DNA from: a bacterium
GTDB taxonomy: Bacteria; Acidobacteriota; Polarisedimenticolia; Polarisedimenticolales; Polarisedimenticolaceae
Assembly (NCBI GenBank): GCA_024226515.1
Contig: JAAELQ010000008.1
Coordinates: forward strand, 97,246-161,245
Direction: 5' to 3'
Length of the DNA: 64,000 nt
Both the position numbers and the translations under genes were made by a program. A model generated the notes under the pieces. It did no database searches. It was not told the DNA's origin and was given only the letters and a program-made list of their open reading frames with translations. Positions 26,801 to 35,274 of the stretch are shown piece by piece (position 1 is the stretch's first letter; each line of letters opens with the position of its first letter).

Positions 26801-27475
26801 GTTGTCGTCGCCGTCGACGAGGATGTTCTGCGGCTTGAGATCGCGGTGGATCACCCCCGCGTCGTGCGCGGCCTGCAGCGCCTCGGCCATCTGCCGGATC
26901 ATCGGCGCGGCGCGCTCGATCGGCAGCGGACCGCCGTCCTCGATCTGCTGCTTGAGGTCGTCGCCCTCGACGAAGGCCATCGAGACGAACCGGACGTCGT
27001 CGATCTCGCCCAGGTCGTGAATGCGCACCACGTTCTTGTGCGTGATCTTGCTCGCGAGGAGGATCTCGCGTTTGAAGCGCTCGAGCATCTCCGGGTTCGA
27101 CGCCAGAGCGGGCTGGATCACCTTCAGTGCGACCGTGCGCTCGAGCACCCGGTCGTGCGCGCGGTACACCGCTCCGAAGCCGCCCTCTCCCAGGACCGCC
27201 TCGACCGCGTACCGATCGCCGAGCAACTCGCCGGGGCGCAGCTTGCGCGCGCCTCCCGCAGCGGCCGCCCCCGCAGGCGGAGTGCCGACGGTCGGACTCT
27301 CCGAGGCGTCCACGAGGCCGGTCGGAGCGTCGGAGTGGTCGGAGATCTGCGTCGGCGCAGAGGACGCATCGCTCGCCTGCGCCCCGTCGTCATCCCGCGC
27401 TGCCAGCGGGATTCCGCAGGCGCTGCAGCGGGTCGCGTCGTCGGGGCCGGCGGCCCCACACCTGGGACAGGTCAC
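23870..27475 (-). CDS. Ser/Thr protein kinase with zinc ribbon, TM helix and TPR array
   Basis: 1201 residues, GTG start with GAGGAAA eight bases upstream. Residues 3-20 form a zinc ribbon (CPRC...CSAC). A Hanks-type kinase spans ~85-340: P-loop GEGGFGAVYRA, Lys in VALKVIQ, catalytic Asp212 in HRDLKPQNILV, DFG in VADFGISR and activation-loop YMSPEQ. One membrane helix follows (~370-390, GVGAAALLALGAVIWG). The extracytoplasmic part starts with a TolB/adenylate-cyclase-like segment (LLPFLNVTQDPGFDW) that leads into more than a dozen TPRs (ALNNLALIHMSEGDFDEAV, NLGDIYVAAGRPDEAV). It should phosphorylate cytoplasmic targets in response to proteins bound by the TPRs; no phosphatase is nearby. Confidence 0.93.
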   Translation of the reverse strand: MTCPRCGAAGPDDATRCSACGIPLAARDDDGAQASDASSAPTQISDHSDAPTGLVDASESPTVGTPPAGAAAAGGARKLRPGELLGDRYAVEAVLGEGGFGAVYRAHDRVLERTVALKVIQPALASNPEMLERFKREILLASKITHKNVVRIHDLGEIDDVRFVSMAFVEGDDLKQQIEDGGPLPIERAAPMIRQMAEALQAAHDAGVIHRDLKPQNILVDGDDNAYVADFGISRSSDSGSTMTETGAVLGTLAYMSPEQAQGEVADERSDVFSLGLIVYEMLTGELPFIGHNQLSSLMKRVQEDAPTVQSQRTDVPPWMSRIVSRMLHRDVAARYQSMNEVLADLDAQHASVAWRRGLLRRAGVGAAALLALGAVIWGAWSFLSRETPEVVPQIEASLILLPFLNVTQDPGFDWSRTGLPDLLRADLQQTRTLRIVGEQRVREIVDAMQLDTADELDSTAMKRLSGLIGVETMLAGSLFRAGDRFRIDARLVRLAGTRLVDDAAFTIEGDGEDALFAMIDDLADGVRDELDLSRRRGDGKRSTTELSTDSVQALKLYTEGTSLARDGRYLEAVQPLESALAVDPEFAIARARLAETLVSLGRTEEAGGHAEQALAGLHGTSPYEEARIRAIQADLSDDAEAAAAAYAELPRIAPNSPESHYSLAMWHEQTGEFDAARGALERALELDPKSPTSRYALGRVHVKSGDTVSALDQFDRAAALHRQSGNDEGLATVLNGIGNTYRYMGNPDEARRHYEQSLGIRRRIGDTRGVSVALNNLALIHMSEGDFDEAVSLQQESIATSETLGDSVGLADANSNLGDIYVAAGRPDEAVEAYKHGLRLLREIGDEASLARTMGNLGYIYTVLGKFDEAYPFQKNALDTRRALGSPHDVMRSLVDIGYLEQVQGRYEQALDYYGEGMQLAGETQDRTQEVTLSANIASIHADQGNYASALSLLDNALEGARELGDGNLIVSCLIYSADVRRGLGRYDEARANLEQALASAQEMNSPSLTAEIRIQQGLLEMSRGERDAALQPLRQALRAAESSQDYRLKLTAALHLAEALGDATALARSADEAGGAGLKPLAAWGALARARMSLRGGSGGALQAAEEAVRVGTELRQADLLLQAHGIAAAALDRDGRADAAKKEALAALEPLEQLRRGLSPELAASLDARADISAFAALTRRLLKDDPAALARLGESPG

Positions 27476-27548
27476 GTCTCGGTTTCCTCGCGCTCGACTC
27501 TACAGCATATTCGGGGCCGTGCCCCTTCGAGGGGGACCCCCGTGGGTT

Positions 27549-27962
27549 CTATATCCCGCGCCAGATCAGGTAGATCCAGCCGCCGGCGATCGACAGCAGG
27601 GCCAGCATGCGCAGCACCGTGCGCTCGCGCGGCTCGAGCACCAGGCGCAACGCGGGGCGCCCGATCGCGTAGCGCAGCGAGACGACGGAGGCCCACACGG
27701 CCAGCAGCGCGAATCCGCAGAACATCAGCGGGTTCAGGCCGGCGGCCGCGGTGAAATCCCCGTGCAGCACGGCCTCGACCATGCGCGTCGAGCCGCATGT
27801 GGGGCACGGCACCCCGGTCCACTCGCGGAAATAGCAGACCGGGCGCGGCAGGCCGAAGCGAAACCAGAGCGCCGAGATGCCCGCGCCGAGCAGCAGCACG
27901 ATCCCGAACAGCGCGCCCGCGGGCAACCCGCGGCGGTCGGTCTCGAGCCGCACGAAGCGCAT
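27549..27962 (-). CDS. DUF2752 membrane protein
   Basis: 137 residues. The DUF2752 signature is present: a first helix, then YFREWTGVPCPTCGSTRMVEAVLHGD with CPTCG, then NPLMFCGFALLAVW. Two further helices follow. These small proteins are widespread in Bacteroidetes, Acidobacteria and Actinobacteria and have no assigned function. The gene follows the YIP1 gene by nine bases at the end of the efflux operon. Confidence 0.85.
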   Translation of the reverse strand: MRFVRLETDRRGLPAGALFGIVLLLGAGISALWFRFGLPRPVCYFREWTGVPCPTCGSTRMVEAVLHGDFTAAAGLNPLMFCGFALLAVWASVVSLRYAIGRPALRLVLEPRERTVLRMLALLSIAGGWIYLIWRGI

Positions 27963-27971
27963 GGCGCGGGC

Positions 27972-28637
27972 TCAGAGCGCCGTCGCGCCGAGTGACACCA
28001 GGACGAAGAGCAGGCCGAACGGCGTGCAACAGCACAGCCCGGCCAGGACCGCGAACGCCAGCGTCGCGCGCCACCAGTCCGTGCGGTGCCCGAGGCACGC
28101 GCCGTAGACGACGAGCACCGCGCACCACACGACGGCCAGCGGGAAGCCGAGGCAGGGGACGATGTTGAACAGCCACGGCGTGCCGCCGTAGGCCACCGCG
28201 CGCAACGTGATGCCGAACCCCCGGTCCGCGCCGCCGAACAGCATCAACAGCAGGTGATAGGCGCCCGAGAGGAGAAACATGCAGGCCACGGCGACGACCG
28301 GACCGAGGAACAGCCAGACGATCGTACCTCCGGTGCTCAGAGCGACCTGCCCGAGCGCGGCGTCCCCGCCCAGCATCGCCAGCCCGCCGAAGAACATGTT
28401 CCACGCCACTTGCCAGATCGCCGCGAAGATCGACCCGATGAAGACGACGATCAGCCCGTAGAGGACCGGCGGGCCGATATCGTCGCCGCGCAAGCCGGAG
28501 AACAGTTGCTGCGGATTGCCCAGCGCCAGCTTGACCGTCTCCGCGAAACGCGCGAGGAACGGGGTCGACTCGTCCTCGAACGGGACGCTGTTCGGCGGCT
28601 CGGCCGGCGGCGGGTCTTGCTCGGGTGGTAGTGTCAC
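27972..28637 (-). CDS. YIP1-family multi-spanning membrane protein
   Basis: 221 residues from a GTG that begins one base after the RND pump stop codon. A Pro-rich cytoplasmic N-terminus (PPEQDPPPAEPP) leads to FAETVKLALGNPQQLFSGL, typical of the Yip1 entry helix, and five or six hydrophobic segments including AVAYGGTPWLFNIVPCLG and GLCCCTPFGLLFVLVSLG. YIP1-like proteins in bacteria have no settled role. Tight linkage to the pump and to DUF2752 suggests a shared transcript, though not necessarily a shared function. Confidence 0.78.
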   Translation of the reverse strand: MTLPPEQDPPPAEPPNSVPFEDESTPFLARFAETVKLALGNPQQLFSGLRGDDIGPPVLYGLIVVFIGSIFAAIWQVAWNMFFGGLAMLGGDAALGQVALSTGGTIVWLFLGPVVAVACMFLLSGAYHLLLMLFGGADRGFGITLRAVAYGGTPWLFNIVPCLGFPLAVVWCAVLVVYGACLGHRTDWWRATLAFAVLAGLCCCTPFGLLFVLVSLGATAL

Positions 28638-28638
28638 G

Positions 28639-31600
28639 TCAAGAGTGTGCCCGACGCGCGTCGGGGAGTAAAGCGGGATCCTCGACGGTTGCGCTGCGCC
28701 GCTTGCGCGCGAGCCGGCGCTTGAGATCCTCCAGCATCATGTAGCCCGCCGGGATCAGGATCAGTGTGATGAACGTCGCGAAGACCACGCCGAAGGCGAG
28801 CGAGACCGCCATCGGGATCAGGAACCGGGCCTGCATGCTCTTCTCCGTCATCAGCGGGAGCAGCCCCAGGAACGTCGTCAACGAAGTGAGCAGGATCGGT
28901 CGAAAACGCGCGACGCCGGCCTGGCGCACGGCCTGGAGCATCGCCGCCTGGGTCTTGCGGTGGCGGTTGATGAAGTCGACCATCACGAGGCTGTCGTTGA
29001 CCACCACGCCGGCCAGCGCGACCACGCCGAACATCGACAGGATGGTCAGATCCAGTCCCATGATCGCGTGGCCCCACACCGCGCCGACGATGCCGAACGG
29101 GATCGCCGACATGATCAGGAACGGCTGAACGTACGAGCGCAGCGGGATCGCCAGCAGCGCGTAGATGAACACCAGCGCCAGCATGAATCCCTTGATGATT
29201 CCGCCCATCGTCTCCCGCTGCTCGGCCTGCTGACCCTCGAGCGAGTACTGGACGCCGGGGTGGTCGTTCAGGATCCGCGGCAGCGCCGTCTCCTGCAGAT
29301 CGGCCAGGATCGCCGACGGCGTTCCCTGCGCCGGATCGACGTCGGCGGTGACGCTGACCGCGCGCCTGCGATCGACGCGGGTGATCGAGGCGTAGCCGCG
29401 GCCGATCTGCACGTCCGCCACCTCGGAGAACGGAACCTCGCCGCCGTCCGGCGTCCGCACGCGCATGTTCTCCAGATCGCCGATCGAGCGTCGCTCGTCA
29501 CTGGGGTAGCGCACCATGACGCGCAGGTCGTCGCGACCGCGCTGGATGCGCTGCGCCTCCTCGCCGTAGAACGCCTGGCGCACCTGCCGCCCGAGATCGG
29601 CCTGGGTCAAGCCCAGCACCTCGGCCTGGGGCTTGATCGCCAGCTTGATCTCGCGCTTGCCTGCCCGGAACGAATCCGCGATCTCGTACACTCCCGCGTA
29701 GCCGGCCAACGCCGTCTTGAGCTCGGCCGCGGCGCTGTTCAGCTCGTCGATGTCGGAGCCGGTCAACTGCACGTCGACGTCGTCGCCCGGCGAGAACAGC
29801 GACGCGGTGTAGCGCACCTCCTCCGCGTCGGGGATCAGGCCGGTCAGCTCGCGCCAGCGTTCGGCGAGCTCGGCGCTGCTGAAGTTCGGCCGCTCTTCCG
29901 CGGGCAGCAGCTCGATCGTCACCTCGCCCAGGTGCGAGGAGATGGTGCGCTGCGCCGCTCCCCCGGCGTTCTGTTGCTGTCCGCGCATGAACGGTTGCTC
30001 GCCGATCGCGGAGATCGTGTGCAGGAACGGGTCGACGCCGTATCGTTCCTCGAATTCGCGCCGCACCCGCTCGGCGCTCTGCTCGAGCTGCCGCACGGCC
30101 TCCGACGTCCGTTCGACGTGCGTGCCCTGCGGCATCGACAGTGCGGCGGCAACGTAGTCCGACTCGACGTCGGGGAAGAAGATGAAGCGCACGTAGCCGC
30201 CGAAGACCAGCCCCAGCGTGACGATCAGCGTCGCCATCCCGAAGGCGACGGTCGCCGCACGGTGGCGCAGCGCCAGGTTCAGCGTCGGCGTGTACACCCG
30301 CTTCACGACGGTCTGCAATCCGTCGGAGAACTTGTTCTGGAACCGGCGCCACGGGCCGGAGATCATGCCGCCCTCGCTCTCCTCCTCGGCCTTGTCGTAG
30401 TGCGAGAGGTGCGCGGGGAGGATCCACAGCGACTCGACCAGCGACCACACCAGGCAGGGGATGACGATCAGCGGGATGACACGCATCACCTTGCCCGTGC
30501 TGCCGGGCACGTTCAGCAACGGCGAGAACGCCGCGATCGTCGTCAGCACGGCGAAGACGACGGGCTTCCCGACCTCCGCCGCGCCCTCGACCGCGCCCTT
30601 CAGACCCTGGCCGTGTCGCTGCTGGTGCGTGCATATGTTCTCGCCGGCGACGATCGCGTCGTCGACGACGATGCCCAGCACGAGGATGAACGCGAACAGC
30701 GAGATCAGATTGATCGAGACGTTCAGCACCGGCATCAACAGCAGCGCGCCGAGGAACGAGATCGCCAATCCCACGGCAACCCAGAACGCCAGCCGGAAGC
30801 GCAGGAACAGGGCCAGGCTGACGAAGACGAGCAGCAGCCCCATACGCCCGTTGCGCACGAGCAGGTCGCGCCGGCTCTCGAGCACCTTCGCCGCGTTCTG
30901 CCACGTCGTCAGCTTCACGCCCTCCGGCATGCGCTGCTGCGCCTCGACGACGTACTCCTTCACGACGCCCGCGATCTTCAGCGCGTCCTGGTTGCCGATG
31001 CGGAAGACCTCCAGCACCTGCGTCGCCTCGCCGTTGAAGCGCATGAACTGGTCGGTGTCCTCGAAGCCGTCGACGACGTCGGCCACGTCGCCCAGCCGGA
31101 GGTGCGTACCGTCGGGACGCGTCAGCAGCACCAGTTGCTCGAACTCGCGCCCGAGGTAGGCCTGCCCCTTCGTGCGCAGCAGGATCTCGCCGGCCTCGGT
31201 GCGCACCGAGCCGCCCGGCAGGTCGAGCGACGAGCGGCGCACCGCGCCGGCGACGAAGTCGAACGTCAGCCCGTGACGCCGCAGATCGGACTCGGAGACC
31301 TCGATCGAGATCTCGTACGGCCGAGCGTTGGCCAGCTCGACCAGCGTGATGCCGGGCAACGCCGAGAGCTCGTCGCGCACTCGCTCGGCCAGGTGGCGCA
31401 GGGTCACCTCGTCCCCCGCGCCGTGCACCGAAACGTCGATCACCTGCCGGCGGTTCGTCACCTCGCGGATGATCGGCTTCTCGGTCTCGGCCGGGAACGT
31501 CTCGATGGCGTCGATGCGCGTCTTGATGTCGTCGAGCACCTCGCGCGCGTCGCTGCCCAGCTGCAGCTCGACGCGCACGATCCCCTGTCCCTCGGAGGCG

Positions 31601-31890
31601 ACCGAGGTCACGCGCTTGACGCCGTCGAGGCCCTGGATCGCCTCCTCGATGCGGATGCAGACGCCCTCCTCGACCTCTTCGGGGGCGGCCCCGCGGTACG
31701 GCACGCTGATCGTCAGCAGGTCGAGCGAGAACTCGGGGAACACCTCCTGCTTGATGCTGCCGTCGCGCAGAAAGGACGGCAGGAACGGCAGCGGGATGCC
31801 CAGCGTGCCGAGGCCGCCGAGGATCACGAGGATCATGATCAAGTTCGCCGCTACGCGGTGCTCGGCAAACCAGCGAATCGTGCCGCCCAT
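28639..31890 (-). CDS. RND multidrug efflux permease (AcrB-like)
   Basis: 1083 residues. The N-terminus (WFAEHRVAANLIMILVILGG) and TM4 motif LGIVVDDAIVAGEN with the proton-relay pair Asp410-Asp411 mark the resistance-nodulation-division family. Two halves each have a periplasmic porter loop and a run of six helices; the second half has VALAGVVVNDSLVMVDF. As the inner-membrane pump it would take substrates from the periplasm or membrane and pass them to the adaptor and OprM channel encoded just upstream. The start codon overlaps the adaptor stop by one base. Substrate cannot be read from sequence. Confidence 0.95.
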   Translation of the reverse strand: MGGTIRWFAEHRVAANLIMILVILGGLGTLGIPLPFLPSFLRDGSIKQEVFPEFSLDLLTISVPYRGAAPEEVEEGVCIRIEEAIQGLDGVKRVTSVASEGQGIVRVELQLGSDAREVLDDIKTRIDAIETFPAETEKPIIREVTNRRQVIDVSVHGAGDEVTLRHLAERVRDELSALPGITLVELANARPYEISIEVSESDLRRHGLTFDFVAGAVRRSSLDLPGGSVRTEAGEILLRTKGQAYLGREFEQLVLLTRPDGTHLRLGDVADVVDGFEDTDQFMRFNGEATQVLEVFRIGNQDALKIAGVVKEYVVEAQQRMPEGVKLTTWQNAAKVLESRRDLLVRNGRMGLLLVFVSLALFLRFRLAFWVAVGLAISFLGALLLMPVLNVSINLISLFAFILVLGIVVDDAIVAGENICTHQQRHGQGLKGAVEGAAEVGKPVVFAVLTTIAAFSPLLNVPGSTGKVMRVIPLIVIPCLVWSLVESLWILPAHLSHYDKAEEESEGGMISGPWRRFQNKFSDGLQTVVKRVYTPTLNLALRHRAATVAFGMATLIVTLGLVFGGYVRFIFFPDVESDYVAAALSMPQGTHVERTSEAVRQLEQSAERVRREFEERYGVDPFLHTISAIGEQPFMRGQQQNAGGAAQRTISSHLGEVTIELLPAEERPNFSSAELAERWRELTGLIPDAEEVRYTASLFSPGDDVDVQLTGSDIDELNSAAAELKTALAGYAGVYEIADSFRAGKREIKLAIKPQAEVLGLTQADLGRQVRQAFYGEEAQRIQRGRDDLRVMVRYPSDERRSIGDLENMRVRTPDGGEVPFSEVADVQIGRGYASITRVDRRRAVSVTADVDPAQGTPSAILADLQETALPRILNDHPGVQYSLEGQQAEQRETMGGIIKGFMLALVFIYALLAIPLRSYVQPFLIMSAIPFGIVGAVWGHAIMGLDLTILSMFGVVALAGVVVNDSLVMVDFINRHRKTQAAMLQAVRQAGVARFRPILLTSLTTFLGLLPLMTEKSMQARFLIPMAVSLAFGVVFATFITLILIPAGYMMLEDLKRRLARKRRSATVEDPALLPDARRAHS

Positions 31891-33071
31891 CAGGACTCGC
31901 CTCCGTCGATCGAGCCGTGCGGCCGGACGCGCATCCCGTCCGTCACGGCGCTGATCGCAGACAAACAGACACGGTCGCCGGTCGCCAGCCCGTCGGACAG
32001 GATGGCGCGCTCGGGGGTCAGGCGCAGCACCGTCACGTCGCGGAAGCGCAGCCGGTTCTCGTCATCGAGGATCAGTACCTGATCGCCGGATCGCAGCGCC
32101 GAGCGCGGGATCACCGACACGTTCTCCACCGAGCGCCCGACGATCTCGGCCTCGACGAACATGCCCGCCGCCAGCGGCGGACGCTCGCGGTCCGCGCCGC
32201 GCGCGTACGGGTTCTCGACGCGGGCGACCGCGCGAACCATGCGACTCTGCGGATCGATCTCTCCCGCCGTGCGCACGATCCGGCCGTGCCACGTGTGGAC
32301 GCGCCCGGCGAACTCGGCGGTCAACACCACCTCGGGCTGCGCGGGCGTCTCACCCTCGCCGCGATAGCCCAGGGGCAGGCGGACGAAGGCCAGCTCGTGA
32401 TCCGGCAACGGCAGCCGGATCTCCGCGAAGTCGATGGCGTAGATCGTTCCGAGGCGCGCCCCGCGGCCGACGAACTGGCCGAGGTCGACCTCCTTGGTCC
32501 GCACGCGTCCGGCATAGGGCGCCCGCACGGCGGTGCGCTCGAGGTCGCGCTCGGCGCGGCCGCGCGCCGCTTCCGCCGAGGCCAATGCCGCCTCGGCCTG
32601 CAGCAGCTGCGGCTCGAACAGGGTCAGCGGCGTCGCCTCGCCCGATCCCAGGTCGTCCCACTCCTTGCGGGCGATCTCGGCCTCGGCACGGATCTCCGCC
32701 AGACGCAGCTCGGCCGCGGCCACCGCCGAGTGCGACTGCACGGCCGCCTGCCGGTAGTCGTGCGGGTCGATGCGCAGCAGCAGGTCGCCCTCCTCGAAGA
32801 AACCGCCGGACTCGAACGACGGCGACACCTCGATCACGCGACCCGAGACCTCGGGGACCAGCATGCTCTCCGTTCGCGGGCGCACCGTGCCCTGGCTCTT
32901 CACGGTCAACTGCAGGTCCTGCAACTCGACGGCCTGCACACGCACCATGGGGAGCGGGATGTCCGGGATGCGCGTGTCCGGTGCGGGACGCGCGTTGATC
33001 ATCGCGCCGGCGATCAGCACGGCAACGACGATCAGCAGGATGGGGAGCAAGGTCGCCAGCAAACGCTTCAT
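31890..33071 (-). CDS. RND periplasmic adaptor (membrane fusion protein)
   Basis: 393 residues. One N-terminal membrane anchor (LLATLLPILLIVVAVLIAG) is followed by a barrel-sandwich hybrid (TVKSQGTVRPRTESMLVPEVSGRVIEV), a short helical hairpin (AAELRLAEIRAEAEIARKEW) and its return strand RAPYAGRVRTKEVDLGQFV, then a beta-barrel and membrane-proximal domain. This is the HlyD/MFP architecture that links the pump to the outer-membrane channel. ATGA-type overlaps on both sides show tight translational coupling within the efflux operon. Confidence 0.92.
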   Translation of the reverse strand: MKRLLATLLPILLIVVAVLIAGAMINARPAPDTRIPDIPLPMVRVQAVELQDLQLTVKSQGTVRPRTESMLVPEVSGRVIEVSPSFESGGFFEEGDLLLRIDPHDYRQAAVQSHSAVAAAELRLAEIRAEAEIARKEWDDLGSGEATPLTLFEPQLLQAEAALASAEAARGRAERDLERTAVRAPYAGRVRTKEVDLGQFVGRGARLGTIYAIDFAEIRLPLPDHELAFVRLPLGYRGEGETPAQPEVVLTAEFAGRVHTWHGRIVRTAGEIDPQSRMVRAVARVENPYARGADRERPPLAAGMFVEAEIVGRSVENVSVIPRSALRSGDQVLILDDENRLRFRDVTVLRLTPERAILSDGLATGDRVCLSAISAVTDGMRVRPHGSIDGGES

Positions 33072-34480
33072 GATGTTCCGTCCTTCGGTTCGGACTCGAA
33101 CCCTCCGCCGAGCGCGAGGTGCAAGCCGATGCGGTTCTCGACGCGTCGGCGCTGCACGCTGATCAGCTCACCCTCGGCGGCCAGCGCGCGCGACTGCGAC
33201 TCGAGAACGATGAGGTACGTGCCGACACCCTGTCGGTAGCGCTCCTCGGCCAGCCCGCGCGCCGCGACGAGCTGCTCGGCCGTCTCGGCCAGTCGCTGCT
33301 CCTCGTCGGCGAGGAACTCCTCGGCCGCCAGGGCCGACTCGACCTCGGCGAACGCCTGCAGCGCCGTGCCGGCGAAGTCGGCCAGCGCCTCGTCGATGCC
33401 GGCCGCCGTCAGATCGACGCCCGCGCGCAGGCGCCCTCCCTGGAACAACGGCTGGACCAGATTGCCGACGATGCTCCACACGCTGAAGTCGCCGTCGAGC
33501 AGGTCACCCAGCCCCTCGGCGCGAGTTCCACCGCTCGCCGTCAGCGTCAGCCGCGGGTACAGCGAGCGACGGGCCTGGCGCCAGCGCTGGTCCGCGGCGG
33601 CCAGCCGGCGCTCGGCTGCGACCAGGTCCGGGCGACGCGCGATCAGGTCGGCGGGCAGCCCGACGGGCGGCGGTTCGGTCGTCGAGGGCAGGCGTGGCTC
33701 GGGCAGCGTCGTGAGCAGCTGAGCCGACGGGTAGTTGCCGAGCAGGATCTCCAGCCGGCGCACGGTGCTGTCGAGCTGTCCCCGGCGTCGCGCGACGAGC
33801 GCCTCGGCCGCGGCCTGGTTGGACAGGGCGAGCCGCAGGTCGAGCGCGGGGCGCACGCCGCCGAGGAACCGCCGACGCACCTGTGCGGTGGAGTCGGCGA
33901 AGCTCTTTGCGCTCTCCTGCGCCAGCTCGAGCTGCAAGCGCGCCTCGGCGATCGCGAACCACGTCCTGGCCGTTTGCGCGGCCACGGATTGCTTGGCCCC
34001 GCGGACCAGCGCGTCGGCGGCTTGCCAGTCGGCGACCGCCGCGCGGGCGCCGGCGCGGACGCGGCCCCAGAGATCCGCCTCCCACGCGGCGTCCACGGAG
34101 AGGTTGAACACGGTCGTCGTCGTCGGCGGGAAGTCGACGCCGAAGCCGGCGAAGTTCGTCTTCTGCCGCGACCCGTTGAGGCCGACGCCGAGCGTCGGTT
34201 TCAGGTCGGCCCCGGCGATGCGCGCCAGCGCCGCCGCCTGTTCGACGCGCGCTGCGGCGGCCTGCAGGTCGCGGTTCCGCTCCAGCGCGAGGGCGATCAA
34301 CTCGTCGAGCGCCGGTTCGTCGAAGTCGTGCCACCACTCCGCCGTCGGCTCGGTCGTGTCGGCCGCTTCGTTGCCGTACTCGGCGGCGATCTCGAAGCCG
34401 GGATCCGGCTCGGTCTGCGGCGGGGGCTTCACGCAGGCCGCCGCGAGGGGGATCAGCAGCAGCGCGCACGCACGTCTCAT
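33068..34480 (-). CDS. OprM/NodT-family outer-membrane efflux lipoprotein
   Basis: 470 residues from ATG 34480, which overlaps the tetR stop by four bases. A lipobox ends the signal (LLLIPLAAAC), consistent with the acylated OprM/NodT group. Two OEP repeats follow, with the group motifs LIALALERNRDLQAAAARVEQA in the first and RRPDLVAAERRLAAADQ before the second; the end of each repeat has long helices for the trans-periplasmic tunnel. It supplies the exit duct for the RND pump. An upstream ATG at 34582 would lie inside tetR and destroy the signal peptide. Confidence 0.92.
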   Translation of the reverse strand: MRRACALLLIPLAAACVKPPPQTEPDPGFEIAAEYGNEAADTTEPTAEWWHDFDEPALDELIALALERNRDLQAAAARVEQAAALARIAGADLKPTLGVGLNGSRQKTNFAGFGVDFPPTTTTVFNLSVDAAWEADLWGRVRAGARAAVADWQAADALVRGAKQSVAAQTARTWFAIAEARLQLELAQESAKSFADSTAQVRRRFLGGVRPALDLRLALSNQAAAEALVARRRGQLDSTVRRLEILLGNYPSAQLLTTLPEPRLPSTTEPPPVGLPADLIARRPDLVAAERRLAAADQRWRQARRSLYPRLTLTASGGTRAEGLGDLLDGDFSVWSIVGNLVQPLFQGGRLRAGVDLTAAGIDEALADFAGTALQAFAEVESALAAEEFLADEEQRLAETAEQLVAARGLAEERYRQGVGTYLIVLESQSRALAAEGELISVQRRRVENRIGLHLALGGGFESEPKDGTS

Positions 34481-35148
34481 GGGGTCTCCTCCGCGTCCAG
34501 TTTCACGGCGGGCGAACGCATCGCGGCGGTGAGAAACGGAACCAGCCGCGCGACGATCTCCTCCTCGTCGGTCGGATCGCACACGCCGCGCGAAACCTTC
34601 TTGAAGTGGTCCGCCATCGCCATCGTGTGCGCCATCGAGCCGACCATGAACGCCATGCGCCAGAAGACCTCGGTCGGGTCCAGGCCGGGCAGGGCCCGGC
34701 CGAGGGCCGTCGAGAAGCGCCGGGCGATCTCGCGGAACTGGGAGGCGAGCAGCTCGCGGATCTCGTCCTTGGGCTGGCTCATCGCATGGCCGAGCAGTCG
34801 CATGAACACCGTGCCGCCGCGCTCGGGGTCGCGGCTGGCACGCAGCACGGGGCCGACGAAGGCCTCGATCACCCGCTCGAGCTCGGGGGCGCCCGAGCCC
34901 GCGCGGGATTCCAGCGTGTCGAGCTCGGCCAGCCGCTCGTGGTTCATCGGCTCGCAGCGGCGGACGAAGACCGCCTCGACCAGCGCCTCCTTCGAACCGA
35001 AGTGGTAGTTCACCGCGGCCAGGTTCGCGCCGGCCAGCGTCGTGATGTTGCGCAGGGACGTTCCCGCGAATCCCTTCTCCGCGAACAGGCTCTCGGCAGC
35101 GTCGAGGATCCGCTGCTTGGTGTCCCGTGGATCGACCGGTACGCTCAA
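34477..35148 (-). CDS. TetR-family repressor of the efflux operon
   Basis: 223 residues from a TTG start at 35148 with GAGG five bases upstream. The N-terminal helix-turn-helix is typical: QRILDAAESLFAEKGFAGTSLRNIT..AGANLAAVNYHFGSKEALVEAVF. The C-terminal ligand domain resembles the CecR-like TetR_C_39 group. It heads the operon and overlaps the OprM gene by four bases, so it controls its own production along with the pump. A perfect 12-bp palindrome 15 bp upstream of the start codon is the likely operator; release by pump substrates is the usual mechanism. Confidence 0.93.
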   Translation of the reverse strand: MSVPVDPRDTKQRILDAAESLFAEKGFAGTSLRNITTLAGANLAAVNYHFGSKEALVEAVFVRRCEPMNHERLAELDTLESRAGSGAPELERVIEAFVGPVLRASRDPERGGTVFMRLLGHAMSQPKDEIRELLASQFREIARRFSTALGRALPGLDPTEVFWRMAFMVGSMAHTMAMADHFKKVSRGVCDPTDEEEIVARLVPFLTAAMRSPAVKLDAEETP

Positions 35149-35163
35149 CTCAACCTCTCATTC

Positions 35164-35175
35164 AAACGTACGTTT
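35164..35175. promoter_or_regulatory. TetR operator candidate AAACGTACGTTT
   Basis: A perfect 12-bp palindrome lies directly upstream of tetR. A degenerate copy follows at ~35184-35197 (CGTATGGTTTCAAT beside CGTACGTTTCAAT), so two dimers may bind side by side. AAAC-n4-GTTT half-sites are common among TetR operators. The region is AT-rich compared with flanks, as expected for an overlapping promoter. Confidence 0.6.
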
Positions 35176-35274
35176 CAATCGACCGTATGGTTTCAATTCC
35201 ACGAAGATTCGTCCAGTCGCTCCGGAGGGAGCGTCTAAGTCGTTTGTTGTCTGTTGTTTGTCGGGGTTGCGTGG

